DNA from: Flavobacteriales bacterium
GTDB lineage: Bacteria > Bacteroidota > Bacteroidia > Flavobacteriales_F > PHOS-HE28
Direction of reading: 5' to 3'
Assembly: GCA_016703005.1 (NCBI GenBank)
Contig: JADJCX010000010.1
Coordinates: 62,001 to 126,000, forward strand
Length of the DNA stretch: 64,000 bases
Shown: positions 33,942 through 43,084 of the stretch, in pieces
How positions within the stretch are numbered: position 1 is the first letter of the stretch
Layout: every line of letters begins with the position of its first letter
The notes under the pieces: generated by a model
What the model saw: the letters and a program-made list of their open reading frames with translations, nothing else
Database searches by the model: none
What the model was told of the DNA's origin: nothing
Position numbers and translations under genes: made by a program

Positions 33942-34232
33942 TCACACCATGCGATGCGGTCGGTCCATGGTCCAAGCCTCGGCAGGCTCTTCGAACATGG
34001 TCTTAACCGTAGGCCACACGCTGGCGAACACGTCCGACTTACGATAGTTACCGAGATCTGTTTCACTTTCCCACTCACTGTATGTCATGAAGACGCGACT
34101 ATCGTCGGTCGCATGCAGCAATTCGAGATACCTGCACCCAGGGAAGGCCCTGATCTTATGGCGCCATCCCTCGAACAACTCCAGAAATCGCTCGCACTCT
34201 TCCGGCCTGAAGGTCATTTTCACAACGCGCAC
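33942..34232 (-). CDS. Antibiotic biosynthesis monooxygenase (ABM) domain protein
   Basis: 96 residues with the dimeric alpha-beta barrel typical of ABM proteins: VVKMTFRPEECERFLELFEG, then GCRYLELLHATDDSRVFMTYSEWES and the late aromatic TVKTMFEEPAEAW. Members range from quinol monooxygenases to haem-degrading enzymes and many have no known substrate. It lies 14 bp after the SAM hydrolase gene. Confidence 0.8.
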   Translation of the reverse strand: MRVVKMTFRPEECERFLELFEGWRHKIRAFPGCRYLELLHATDDSRVFMTYSEWESETDLGNYRKSDVFASVWPTVKTMFEEPAEAWTMDRPHRMV

Positions 34233-34246
34233 GCATCATCCGGGCC

Positions 34247-35044
34247 TCAGTTGAATTCGATCCGCACGCTATCGCGCACCCGCAGTCCGAATAAACGCGA
34301 TGCACCGCCGCCGGTACCGTCAACCCCTTTGTTCACGGCGATCTCCAAGTAGCCCGTGTCCCCGAAGAAGGCCACACGCTCGCCTTCCGGTACATCGCTG
34401 TACGTCTCGTGCAACACGCTGATGTCGTTGCCGTGCTTAGCGCAGGTGATGGTGAAGTTCCGCCGTTTGCGTTGCTCCTCGAACAAGGCCTTCGTGATGT
34501 TGGTCACCACATTACCGTACCCGTCCACGTGAAGCACGCTCCCACGTATGCTCTTGTCATCGAGCGCCGGCCGGAAGCCCAGTTGCTCCCGAAGTTCGAT
34601 CGTGCGTCGGCCGATCACTTCGGGTGTTCCGCCGCGTGCGATATGGCAGGCAGCCTTCACGAAAACATTCTTCACCGGGAAGGCCAAATGGTCGGCGTCC
34701 AACTTCATCGTCAGTTCGAAGATCTCATGTGGCTTGCCATCGAACAGCAGGCTGAAGATGCCATTGTCGGCACCAACGAAGTAGTGGCCGTCGTGGCGTA
34801 CGACCAAGTGTGGTGTGCGCCCATCCGCTTCGGGGTTCACACCGATGATATGGATCGTTCCCCGCGGGAATTCCGGGTATGCGTTCCGCAGCACGAACGC
34901 CGCTTGCGTGTTGTCGAACGTTGCCACATGGTGGCTGATGTCGACGATCGTTGCTTCCGGGCACTGGGTCAGAATAGCGCCCTTCACGGCCCCCACGTAA
35001 TGGTCCTTGATGCCCATATCGGTGGTGAGGGTGATGATGGGCAT
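34247..35044 (-). CDS. SAM hydrolase / SAM hydroxide adenosyltransferase (DUF62 family)
   Basis: 265 residues from the ATG at 35044 (MPIITLTTDMGIKDHYVGA). The opening TLTTDMGIKDHYVGAVKG, DISHHVATFDNTQAAF, FVGADNGIFSLLF and VLHVDGYGNVVTNI are characteristic of the fluorinase/chlorinase-like family. Non-halogenating members hydrolyse S-adenosylmethionine to adenosine and methionine. It heads the operon ABM-TPR-lipoprotein and is divergent from phoH. The upstream part of the open frame (to 35824) is only the complement of phoH. Confidence 0.9.
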   Translation of the reverse strand: MPIITLTTDMGIKDHYVGAVKGAILTQCPEATIVDISHHVATFDNTQAAFVLRNAYPEFPRGTIHIIGVNPEADGRTPHLVVRHDGHYFVGADNGIFSLLFDGKPHEIFELTMKLDADHLAFPVKNVFVKAACHIARGGTPEVIGRRTIELREQLGFRPALDDKSIRGSVLHVDGYGNVVTNITKALFEEQRKRRNFTITCAKHGNDISVLHETYSDVPEGERVAFFGDTGYLEIAVNKGVDGTGGGASRLFGLRVRDSVRIEFN

Positions 35045-35223
35045 GCTGTTCCGAAGATCAACGAGGTACTCGCGAAGTGAATAGGAAACCGGCAAGGCGG
35101 ATGGCCCGCGCGCCAAGAGTTGTTCAACCGATGCGGTTAAGATCCGATCGCCGACGGCACGACAATGCGAACAGAATGCACTATTGAGCGTCCCGGTCCG
35201 CGACGGGGACATTACTGGCCGGA

Positions 35224-35231
35224 TACCTTCG
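35224..35231 (+). promoter_or_regulatory. -7 promoter box (TACCTTCG) of phoH
   Basis: TACCTTCG ends 23 bases before the TTG start of phoH. It lies in the 210-bp divergent region 35045-35254, which holds no gene. Confidence 0.4.
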
Positions 35232-35254
35232 GCCACTGAAAAACGAGACCATCC

Positions 35255-36219
35255 TTGAGCGAACGCACGATCATTATTGAAGGCGCCGATCCGATGGCCG
35301 TCCTTGGCGCCAACGACAGCAACCTGCGCATCGTCAAGGGATTCTTCCCGAAGCTGGTGATCATTGCCCGTGGAGACACGTTGGTAGTGAAGGGCGACGA
35401 GGATGAGATCAACCGGTTCAGCGAACGCTTCGATGAACTGGTGAAACACGCCGAGCGGTACAACGATCTCCCACGCAAGGTGCTCGACGACATCATGGGT
35501 GATGGTGATCGTGGGCCGGCGGAGAGCGAAGAGCCCGGAACGCTTGTGCACGGAAACCAGGGGTTGCGCATCAAGGCGCGCACGGCCGGTCAGCAACGAT
35601 TGGTGGAAGCCGTGTCCATGAACGACATGGTCTTCGCCATTGGCCCTGCGGGTAGTGGTAAAACCTACACGGCCGTTGCGCTGGCAGTAAAAGCGTTGAA
35701 GGACCGCAAGGTCCGGCGCATCATCCTGACCCGGCCGGCAGTGGAAGCGGGGAGAACCTCGGTTTTCTACCCGGTGACCTGAAAGACAAGTTGGATCCCT
35801 ATTTGCAGCCGCTTTATGAAGCACTGCGGGACATGATGCCGGTGCAGAAGCTCGCGGAGAACATCGAGAACGGCATCATCCAGATCGCACCGCTCGCGTT
35901 CATGCGCGGCCGCACGTTGGATAATGCATTCGTCATCCTGGACGAGGCCCAGAACGCAACGCTGCCGCAGGTGAAGATGTTCCTTACGCGCATGGGGCGC
36001 AGCGCCAAATTCGTGATCACAGGCGATGTGACCCAGGTCGACCTGCCGCGCAACCAGCCCAGCGGATTGTTGCCGACACTGGACATGCTGCGGAACATTG
36101 AAGGCATCTCATTGATCGAACTCGATGAGAAGGACATTATTCGCCATGAGCTGGTGACCAAAGTGGTGCAGGCGTTCAGGAAGCGTGATGAGGAACGCGA
36201 AAGAGACGAGCAGCGATGA
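35255..36219 (+). CDS. phoH: PhoH family protein (reading frame broken near 35750)
   Basis: About 321 residues from a TTG start at 35255 (SERTIIIEGADP). An N-terminal KH-like region precedes a RecA-like ATPase: Walker A IGPAGSGKTYTA, then LTRPAVEAGE, Walker B FVILDEAQNAT, and TGDVTQVDLPRNQPSGL. The literal frame ends at 35782. One extra G in the run GGGG at about 35750 gives the family sequence AGENLGFLPGDLKDKLDPY and joins the second frame, which ends at 36219. The function of PhoH is uncertain, with RNA-linked roles suggested. The stop overlaps the purC start (ATGA). Confidence 0.92.
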
Positions 36220-37168
36220 GCATGACGAATACCTTATTGCGCAGCGAACTGCGCCTTCCGGAAGTCACGGATGTTTACCGTGGTAAAGTGCGTGATGTGT
36301 ATCGCTTGGCCGATGGGCGCATGGTGATGGTGGCCAGTGATCGCATCAGCGCCTTCGACGTGATCCTCCCACGCGGCATTCCGCACAAAGGGCAGGTGTT
36401 GAGCCAAGTGAGTTGGAGCATGCTACAAGCCACGCGCGATGTGGCGCCAAACTGGGCAGTTGCCATGCCCGACCCCCAAGTGATCGTTGGCATGGCATGT
36501 ATTCCGGTGAAGGTGGAGATGGTGGTGCGCGGCTATTTGAGCGGGCACGCTTGGCGCCAATACGAGGCTGGGCATCGGGTCCTCTGTGGTGCCGCAATGC
36601 CCGATGGCTTGAAGGAGAGCGATCCATTTCCACAACCCATCATCACCCCGAGCACCAAAGCCGATGAGGGGCACGATGAGGACATCACGCCAGCGGGCAT
36701 ACTGACAGCTGGGTTGTGCACGAAAACCGAATGGGAAACGATGGAGCGTTATGCGCTCGCGCTCTTTGCCCGTGGTTCCGCGATCGCACGTTCACGCGGG
36801 CTCATTCTCGTCGACACCAAGTATGAGTTCGGGAAAACCCCGTCAGGTGAGATCATCTTGATCGATGAGATCCATACGCCTGACAGCTCACGGTATTTCC
36901 ACTTGGAAGGGTACGAACAGCGCCAGCGGAATGGAGAGGCTCAGCAGCAGTTGAGCAAGGAGGTCGTTCGGCAGTGGTTGATCTCTGGCGGCTTCATGGG
37001 CAAGGAGGCCAGCAGGTGCCGCACATGGATGACGCATTCGTTCACAGCGTGACCGACCGGTACATCGAACTGCACGATAAGATCACGGGTTCAGCGTTCA
37101 TGCCCGCCGACACCTCGGATATCTCGGCGCGCATCCAGAGCAACGTGGAAGCCTACTTGAGGGGCTGA
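36216..37168 (+). CDS. purC: SAICAR synthetase PurC (reading frame broken near 37005)
   Basis: About 317 residues; the size fits the longer bacterial/eukaryotic-type enzyme, which joins aspartate to CAIR in purine synthesis. Motifs: YRGKVRDVYRLADGRMVMVASDRISAFD, EMVVRGYLSGHAWR, ITPSTKADEGHDEDI, and LILVDTKYEFG followed by LIDEIHTPDSSRY. The literal frame fails after GGFMGKEA. One more G in the GG after AAGGA near 37005 gives GKEGQQVPHMDDAFV and joins the last 60 residues to the stop at 37168. It overlaps phoH by four bases. Confidence 0.94.
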
Positions 37169-37169
37169 T

Positions 37170-37679
37170 CTATTTCCCGAGGCGCCGTTCCAGTTCCGTC
37201 ACCAAGTCCCCCAACATGGACGCCTTCAGCGTGTCTCCTTGGTTCGTCATCGCGTTGCGCAGACGCACAATGGAAGTGCGGGCTGCTTTGTCCGGCCACA
37301 CGCTTTGTTCTTGCAGGATGGTGAAGCACTCGAACGACTCCGCCACACTTCCTGAAATGGCTAAACCGATGATCACGTCCAAGTGATCGCGCATATCGAT
37401 GCCCGCGTTCCAGAAACAGGAGAGCGCGGTTTGGCGCACAGAAAGCAGTTCAGGAATGTCCAGCGCCTCCAGTAGCTGCTCCTTAGCCCCCTTCGCCTTC
37501 ACGGCGAATAACAAAGTGGTTATGCGCTGCTGTGTGGCTACCTCCTTCGCGTTCACCAATGCGTGAAGGAGGGGAATGATGGCCATGGCATCACCCCGCT
37601 GATCCACCATTTCGATGGCCGCCAACACTTGCGCATCATCGTTCGAAAGCAGTTGGGCAAAGAGGGGGTCCATGCTCAT
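37170..37679 (-). CDS. HEAT-repeat-like hypothetical protein
   Basis: 169 residues, all predicted helices with leucine/alanine patterns resembling HEAT repeats (DAMAIIPLLHALVNAKEVATQQRI, AKEQLLEALDIPELLSVRQTAL). No signal peptide, membrane segment or catalytic motif. Probably cytoplasmic and involved in protein contact. It converges on purC with one base between the stop codons and has its own -7 box at 37719. Confidence 0.65.
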   Translation of the reverse strand: MSMDPLFAQLLSNDDAQVLAAIEMVDQRGDAMAIIPLLHALVNAKEVATQQRITTLLFAVKAKGAKEQLLEALDIPELLSVRQTALSCFWNAGIDMRDHLDVIIGLAISGSVAESFECFTILQEQSVWPDKAARTSIVRLRNAMTNQGDTLKASMLGDLVTELERRLGK

Positions 37680-37718
37680 GGAAGATCGCGTGTCGTGGTG
37701 AAAGGAGTTACGGGTCGG

Positions 37719-37726
37719 CGAAAATA
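37719..37726 (-). promoter_or_regulatory. -7 promoter box (TATTTTCG) of the HEAT-like gene
   Basis: TATTTTCG on the minus strand, 39 bases before the start at 37679 and just after the terminator of the upstream gene. Confidence 0.4.
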
Positions 37727-37732
37727 GAAAGC

Positions 37733-37776
37733 CGGATCTTGAACGGCCCCGATGGATCGGGGCCGTTCAAGATCCG
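37733..37776 (-). terminator. Perfect 20-bp hairpin terminator after the DUF6089 gene
   Basis: Bases 37733-37752 and 37757-37776 are exact inverted repeats around the loop TGGA. On the minus strand the stem is followed by GCTTTCTATTTT. It lies 11 bp after the stop of the outer-membrane protein gene and insulates it from the next gene. Confidence 0.85.
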
Positions 37777-37787
37777 TTTGAGCGTGG

Positions 37788-38804
37788 TCAAACGTTCACG
37801 AAGATCCGGCGCGATGGACGGCGTTTGAACTTGTAGCTCACTTCCACCATCAAATAGCTGAAATAGTCCGGCAGCCCTGGGTTGCCACGGCGGCTGGTTT
37901 TGATGCCGGTGGTGCCGTCGGTCCCGAAACCGCTCGGGTCGCTCACGTAACGTGCAAGGAACTGTTGAGTGCTATCGTTGGGAAACGCACCACCGATCTC
38001 GTCATGGGTGGAATAACGGTCGCTTACATCGTCGATCTTGTCGCTGATGAAGTAGATATACGAGAATTCCGCCCCGATGCTCACCTGCTTGGTGACCATG
38101 TACCTGAGGCCAAAGCCCAATGGCATACCGAAATGCCAAGGCGAACTACGTTGCACATTGTTGCCTTCGGCATCGCCCCAGCCGCCTTCGGTGTGCCAAC
38201 TGTAGAGGTCGGTCTCATATTTCCCGTCGCGCTCCACCACGTTCGCTGTCTGGTATCCGGGCGTGTATTGCTCAACATCGCGCATGGTGCCATCATCCCA
38301 GTAGAAGTACTGGTTGCCTAGCGCGATATCGCCACGGAACAGGTCGGCTTTCGGGCGGCCGTAGTAGATGCCGGCCCCGATGTAGAAGTACGCGAAGAAG
38401 CGCTGTTGGAAGAGTGGCTGATACGGTTCACGGTACGCGTTCAGCACCAAGTGCCCGCTCGCGCCGAAGAGGTCCGTACGGAAGTTCAAACCGCGATTGA
38501 AGTTCTGCAGTTCCAGACCGCTCTTGCCACCGGTCGGCTCGGTCTCGTCATATCCGATGCGGTGCCAGCTCAAGCGCCCCTCCACCGTAATGGCGCGGGT
38601 AACGTAGCGTTTGGGATTGTTCAAAAAGTCGCGGAACGTAACCGACATAGCAGGGCGTGCACTGTTCCATTGGATGGGGCCGTCCCAGTTCCCCAGGTCG
38701 CCGTAGTAGTGTGTAACGCCGCCTGCGAGGCCCACTTCAAGATTGCGCTGGGCGGGGAGAAGCGCAGGAATGGTGAGGCATGCAATGAGTAGAACTCGCT
38801 TCAT
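37788..38804 (-). CDS. DUF6089-like outer-membrane beta-barrel protein
   Basis: 338 residues from the ATG at 38804 (MKRVLLIACLTIPALLPAQ), a clear signal peptide. The mature start NLEVGLAGGVTHYYGDLGNW is typical of DUF6089-type barrels of Bacteroidota. Alternating hydrophobic strands, e.g. YFAYFYIGAGIYYGRP and HFGMPLGFGLRYMVTKQVSIGAEFSYIYF, run to the end, which finishes KFKRRPSRRIFVNV. Likely an outer-membrane barrel; the role is unknown. Confidence 0.75.
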   Translation of the reverse strand: MKRVLLIACLTIPALLPAQRNLEVGLAGGVTHYYGDLGNWDGPIQWNSARPAMSVTFRDFLNNPKRYVTRAITVEGRLSWHRIGYDETEPTGGKSGLELQNFNRGLNFRTDLFGASGHLVLNAYREPYQPLFQQRFFAYFYIGAGIYYGRPKADLFRGDIALGNQYFYWDDGTMRDVEQYTPGYQTANVVERDGKYETDLYSWHTEGGWGDAEGNNVQRSSPWHFGMPLGFGLRYMVTKQVSIGAEFSYIYFISDKIDDVSDRYSTHDEIGGAFPNDSTQQFLARYVSDPSGFGTDGTTGIKTSRRGNPGLPDYFSYLMVEVSYKFKRRPSRRIFVNV

Positions 38805-38825
38805 GATCGGTCGGGCTTGGGCGTG

Positions 38826-38833
38826 AAAATATA
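38826..38833 (-). promoter_or_regulatory. Possible -7 box (TATATTTT) of the DUF6089 gene
   Basis: TATATTTT on the minus strand, 21 bases before the start at 38804. A small hairpin (CAGGAAG/CTTCCTG) at 38853-38872, just after yggS, may end the serine operon. Confidence 0.3.
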
Positions 38834-38880
38834 CGGACAAGACGGCACCTCTCAGGAAGCGTTGCCTTCCTGTGGACAAG

Positions 38881-39546
38881 TCAAGCCCGCGGTCCGAAGA
38901 GGGCTGTTCCGACCCGCACCATCGTGCTGCCGTTGCCGATCGCCGCGTCCAAGTCGCCACTCATGCCCATGCTCAATTCGGTGAAGTCGTCGACCGCGAA
39001 GATGCCCATGGTCCTCAATTCATTGAACAATTGTGCAACCGTCTTGAATTCGCGAGCGGCTATCTCCGCATCATCGGTCAAACTGGCCATCGCCATGAGG
39101 CCTCTTACCCGGAGGTTAGGCCAGCGACCTGCCCAATGAGGCAACGCAGCTCTCAATTCGTCCGGTGCAAAACCGTGTTTCGTATCTTCTTTGGCAACGT
39201 GCACTTGAAGCAGAACGGCGATCGTGCGATCAAGTGTTGCGGCCCGCTTATCTAATTCATCCAAGAGGCGCTCGCTGTCAGCAGCATGGACCAAGTGCAC
39301 GAATGGCGCGATCAATTTCACCTTGTTGGTCTGAAGGTGGCCGATGAAATGCCACTCGATATCGTCCGGCAACAATGGCTGCTTCTCTTTCAGCTCTTGT
39401 GGGTAGTTCTCGCCAAAGGCACGATGCCCGAGTTCGTACAACGCCTTGATCTCCGTCTCCGAACGCGTCTTGCTCACCGCTATCAGCTTCACATGCGCAG
39501 GAAGCGCCGACTTGATGCGTTCGTATCGATCTGCCAGCGATGTCAT
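38881..39546 (-). CDS. yggS: YggS family PLP homeostasis protein
   Basis: 221 residues. PLP-binding lysine K26 is in LIAVSKTRSETEI. Further family motifs are GENYPQELKEK, WHFIGHLQTNKVK, LMAMASLT and SMGMSGDLDAAIGNGSTMVRVGTALFG. The single-domain barrel binds pyridoxal phosphate and helps maintain its balance, without known enzymatic activity. Length is normal. It lies 60 bp after the DUF1015 gene, at the end of the serine operon, where two PLP-related genes (serC and this) are combined. Confidence 0.93.
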   Translation of the reverse strand: MTSLADRYERIKSALPAHVKLIAVSKTRSETEIKALYELGHRAFGENYPQELKEKQPLLPDDIEWHFIGHLQTNKVKLIAPFVHLVHAADSERLLDELDKRAATLDRTIAVLLQVHVAKEDTKHGFAPDELRAALPHWAGRWPNLRVRGLMAMASLTDDAEIAAREFKTVAQLFNELRTMGIFAVDDFTELSMGMSGDLDAAIGNGSTMVRVGTALFGPRA

Positions 39547-39606
39547 GTCGAGCGGTGAAGTTCTGCGGAACGAAAGAAAGCATGAAGACGAATAGCGATC
39601 ACATCT

Positions 39607-40845
39607 TCACATTTCCTCATCTGCTGATCGATCAAGCGGGTAGATCGTCAGCCCACTGCGCATCTTGGGTTCTATGTATGTGCTTTTCGGCGGCATCGTC
39701 CCGTTACTGTCGGCCACCGCTTTCAGTTCCTCAAAGCTGATGGGGCGCAGGTGGAACGCAACGGCGGCCTCACCCATCTTCACCATGCGTTCCAATTCAG
39801 CTGTGCCTTGTGTGCCTGGCACGAAGCGGATGTGCGGATCGGTTCGCAGATCCTTGATGCCCAGAACAGGCGCCAGTATGCAGGTGCTCAGCAGGGCAGG
39901 GTCGAGACCGTCGGCGGGCTTGGACCAAACAGGTGGTGGTGGCAGTTGCAAGCTGTACCATCCGATGCGTGTGCAAATGAACACCTGGCCTTGGTCGGGC
40001 GAGGTGGATGGTGCGCCGTTGATCGGATGAAGTGCACCGACCTTTCCTAATTCACCGAGAAATTCGGCGGTATCCATTCCGTTGAGACTGGTCACCGCGC
40101 GGTCGAAATTCCAGATGTGCAAATGCGCACGCGGAACGATGAACGCCAAGCACCAGGCTTTCGGGTCTTCGTTCTTCGCATTGCTGCTTTCGGCCAGCCG
40201 CGCGCTGCTTGCGGTGCGGTGGTGACCATCGGCGATGTACAGCGCATCCAACGCATTGAAACATGCCTCCACTTCCTCCAGATGCGCTGTATCGTTGATC
40301 GCCCATAAGCGGTGGCGCACCCGGTCCGTGGTGCTCAGGTCCAGTTCGGGCCGCGTTAGTGCCACTCGGTCCATGGTGGCTTCCAACAGTGGCATATCTG
40401 AACTGGTCAGCAGCACCGGTTCGGCGTTAATGCCGGTCTCGCCCAAGTATTTCTCGAAGAGCGTTTCGCGGGCCGTCAGCGTTTGTTCGTGGACTTTGAT
40501 GAGCCCATCGCGGTATTCCTGGACGCTCACCGCGCATATGATGCCGCGCGAACTGCGATCTTCTTGGTCCTGCTGGTAGATGTACAAGCTGGGCAAGGCA
40601 TCTTGTTGAAGGATCTTCTCCTTGCAGAACGATTCGAATTTCTTGCGCACCCGCCGGAAACGTTCGGCCTGTGTCAAGTGCATATCGCGCCCAAGATCCG
40701 GGTGAACGATGTGCAGGAAACTGTACGGATTGCTCCGCAGTTTGGCCGTCAGGTCATCCGGCGCATACTCAACGTAGCTGCGGCTCGCGACCAAGTGCGC
40801 CTTGTCAGGTGCGGGTCGCCAAGCGCGGAAGGGACGGATCTTCAT
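39607..40845 (-). CDS. DUF1015 family protein
   Basis: 412 residues. Opening MKIRPFRAWRPAPDKAHLVASRSYVEY, NPYSFLHIVHPD, the YIADGHHRTASSARL motif and IGWYSLQL fit DUF1015 (a HGxxR/DGHHR family of unknown function). In Bacteroidota it is usually found after serA, as here: the start at 40845 is five bases from the serA stop. Association with serine metabolism is inferred from this conserved neighbourhood only. Confidence 0.88.
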   Translation of the reverse strand: MKIRPFRAWRPAPDKAHLVASRSYVEYAPDDLTAKLRSNPYSFLHIVHPDLGRDMHLTQAERFRRVRKKFESFCKEKILQQDALPSLYIYQQDQEDRSSRGIICAVSVQEYRDGLIKVHEQTLTARETLFEKYLGETGINAEPVLLTSSDMPLLEATMDRVALTRPELDLSTTDRVRHRLWAINDTAHLEEVEACFNALDALYIADGHHRTASSARLAESSNAKNEDPKAWCLAFIVPRAHLHIWNFDRAVTSLNGMDTAEFLGELGKVGALHPINGAPSTSPDQGQVFICTRIGWYSLQLPPPPVWSKPADGLDPALLSTCILAPVLGIKDLRTDPHIRFVPGTQGTAELERMVKMGEAAVAFHLRPISFEELKAVADSNGTMPPKSTYIEPKMRSGLTIYPLDRSADEEM

Positions 40846-40850
40846 CCTCC

Positions 40851-41828
40851 TCAGGCATCCACGCTCTGTTGCGCGTAGTGCTCGATGATGATGTCCGCCA
40901 ATTCGCTACCGATGCGGCCTTGGGCCTCGGCTGTAGCGGCCCCAATGTGCGGCGTCAAACTGATCTTCGGGTGAGCGAGCACATCGGCACGTGGTGTAGG
41001 CTCGTTGGTGAATACATCCAATGCCACGCCGCGCAGTTTTCCATTTTCCAATGCTGCCAGCAGCGCGTCCTCGTCCACGCTGCCACCGCGCGCGGTATTC
41101 ACCAGCACGGCACCTTGCTTCATGAGTGCAAGTTCACCACGGCCGAGCACTGGGGAACCATCCTTTTGTGCGGGTACGTGCAGGGTGACCGCATCGCTCT
41201 TCGCGAGCAGTTCGGTGAGCGGCACCATCTTCACCGCGACCCGCACCGTTTGTCCGCCGATCTCCATTTCAATGGCTTCCGCAGTGGCGTGGTTGTCGGC
41301 GTAGATCACGTTCATACCGGCTCCCAAGGCGTAGCGCGCGGTCCATTGGCCAATTCGGCCGAAGCCGATGATGCCCAACGTTTTGCCCCGCAGTTCCAAC
41401 CCTTTCTCGTAGGTCTTCTTCAGATCCTTGAATTCCCCTTGACCGCGCGCAGGCATGTGCCGGTTGCTCTCGTGCAACCCGCGCATCAACGCAAAGAGGT
41501 GGGCCATCACCAGTTCCGCAACGCTGATGCTGCTGCTGGCCGGCGTGTTGAACACACGGATCCGGCGGTTGGTGGCATACTCCCGATCGATGTTGTCCAT
41601 GCCAACACCACCGCGCCCCACCAGCTTCAAGCCGGGGCATGCATCGATGATGTCCTTGCGGACCTTGGTGGCGCTGCGTACGAGCAGCACTTCCACGTTC
41701 TCCTTGTTGATGTATTCGGCCAGCTTGTCCTGGGGGACGAAGTCACTGGTCACTTTGAAGCCCGCTTCCGTGAGGGCCTGTTTGCCGTTCGACGAGATAC
41801 CGTCGTTGGCGTGTACGCGTTTGCTCAT
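40851..41828 (-). CDS. serA: D-3-phosphoglycerate dehydrogenase
   Basis: 325 residues from the ATG at 41828 (MSKRVHANDGISSNGKQ). First step of serine synthesis. The NAD-binding motif is GIIGFGRIGQWTARYA, the catalytic arginine is in NTARGGSVDED, the glutamate in DVFTNEP and the histidine in LTPHIGAAT. It lacks the C-terminal ACT domain, so feedback by serine through that domain is not expected. The start overlaps the serC stop by four bases. Confidence 0.94.
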   Translation of the reverse strand: MSKRVHANDGISSNGKQALTEAGFKVTSDFVPQDKLAEYINKENVEVLLVRSATKVRKDIIDACPGLKLVGRGGVGMDNIDREYATNRRIRVFNTPASSSISVAELVMAHLFALMRGLHESNRHMPARGQGEFKDLKKTYEKGLELRGKTLGIIGFGRIGQWTARYALGAGMNVIYADNHATAEAIEMEIGGQTVRVAVKMVPLTELLAKSDAVTLHVPAQKDGSPVLGRGELALMKQGAVLVNTARGGSVDEDALLAALENGKLRGVALDVFTNEPTPRADVLAHPKISLTPHIGAATAEAQGRIGSELADIIIEHYAQQSVDA

Positions 41829-42913
41829 CCGTTCTTCTTTGCGAATTCCTCCATCACATCCACCAATGCCTGCACGCTTTCGATCGGCAGGGCGTTGTAC
41901 ATGCTTGCGCGGTAGCCGCCTACGCTGCGGTGGCCCCGGATGCCACTGATACCCGCTTCCTTCCACATGGCGTCGAAGGTCGGTTCCAGTTTGGCATCGG
42001 CCAGCACGAACGTCGGGTTCATGTGGCTGCGGTCTTCAACGGCTGTTGTGCCTTTGAACACCGGCAAACGATCGATCGCGCCATAGAGCAGTTCGGCTTT
42101 CGCGGTGTTGCGCTTCTCGATGGCGGCCACACCACCCACGCGCTTCATCCACTCCATCGTAAGCATGCTCACATACACCGCGAACACCGGTGGCGTGTTG
42201 TACATGCTCTCTTTGTCGGCGTGGTTTTTCAGGTCCATCATCGGGCTCAGCTTGCGGCCGGTCTTGCCCAAGTGGTTCGGGTCGAAGAGATAAACGGTTG
42301 CGCCGGCAGGCCCCATGTTTTTCTGCGCACCGGCATAGATCAACGCGAAGTCCGCAACGTTCACCGGGCGGCTGAAGATGTCGCTGCTCATATCGCACAC
42401 CACCGGCACCGGGCTCTTCGGGAACTGTTTGTACTGCGTTCCGAAAATGGTGTTGTTGCTGGTGAAGTGGAAGTAATCGGCATCAGCAGGAATGGTGAAG
42501 CCTTTTGGGATGTAGCTGAAGTTCTTGTCTTCGCTACTGGCCACCACCACCGTTTCACCGGCCAACTTGCTCTCCTTGATCGCGCGGCTCGCCCACTCAC
42601 CCGTGTTAGCGTAGGCCGACTTGCCTCCGACCTTCATGTAGTTCTGCGGCACCATGTGGAAGCCCATGCTCGCCCCACCACCAAGGAAGACCACTTGATA
42701 GTGATCGGGCGCGCCGAGCAACTCCTTCACCAGAGACTGCGCTTTGGCCATCACAGCCTCGAACGGCTTGCTGCGGTGGCTGATCTCCAGAATGCTGAGG
42801 CCGCCGCCTTCGAAATCAAGGACGGCTTGCGCAGCCTGCTCGAACACTTCCCGGGGAAGGATGCAAGGGCCCGCGCTATAGTTGTGGACTTTCACTGCTG
42901 TTGCTGTGCTCAT
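41825..42913 (-). CDS. serC: Phosphoserine aminotransferase
   Basis: 362 residues, normal length. Second step of serine synthesis, moving an amino group from glutamate to 3-phosphohydroxypyruvate. The PLP lysine is in YAGAQKNMGPAG (about residue 198). Other motifs: NYSAGPCILPREVFEQ, GGGLSILEISHRS, FLGGGASMGF, CDMSSDIFSRP and GHRSVGGYRASMYNA. First gene of the serC-serA-DUF1015-yggS operon. An exact TAnnTTTG box lies upstream. Confidence 0.96.
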   Translation of the reverse strand: MSTATAVKVHNYSAGPCILPREVFEQAAQAVLDFEGGGLSILEISHRSKPFEAVMAKAQSLVKELLGAPDHYQVVFLGGGASMGFHMVPQNYMKVGGKSAYANTGEWASRAIKESKLAGETVVVASSEDKNFSYIPKGFTIPADADYFHFTSNNTIFGTQYKQFPKSPVPVVCDMSSDIFSRPVNVADFALIYAGAQKNMGPAGATVYLFDPNHLGKTGRKLSPMMDLKNHADKESMYNTPPVFAVYVSMLTMEWMKRVGGVAAIEKRNTAKAELLYGAIDRLPVFKGTTAVEDRSHMNPTFVLADAKLEPTFDAMWKEAGISGIRGHRSVGGYRASMYNALPIESVQALVDVMEEFAKKNG

Positions 42914-42942
42914 GGCTCGGCCACCGATCGGTTATGGTGCGC

Positions 42943-42950
42943 CAAAAGTA
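42943..42950 (-). promoter_or_regulatory. -7 promoter box (TACTTTTG) of the serC operon
   Basis: TACTTTTG on the minus strand, 29 bases before the serC start: an exact match to TAnnTTTG. It is in the 171-bp divergent region with the cysteine desulfurase gene. Confidence 0.55.
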
Positions 42951-43072
42951 TTCGAGCAGGGCAGGGGAGGGTGCCGCGTCAGGTCGGGATGTGAGGGGGA
43001 TGTTGTTGATCCTTGTCATGTCTTGATCTCCGAAGGCAGTTATGCCCTTTCACATTTCCAACATCTCCACAT

Positions 43073-43080
43073 CATCTTTG
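43073..43080 (+). promoter_or_regulatory. Possible -7 box (CATCTTTG) directly before the cysteine desulfurase gene
   Basis: CATCTTTG ends four bases before the ATG at 43085, the same spacing as in front of cutC, the radical SAM gene and PAP2; suggests a leaderless message. Confidence 0.35.
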
Positions 43081-43084
43081 CCGC

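Noticed and set aside
34247..35824. 525-residue reading of the SAM hydrolase gene
   Set aside because: The first 260 residues are the complement of phoH; family similarity begins at the ATG at 35044.
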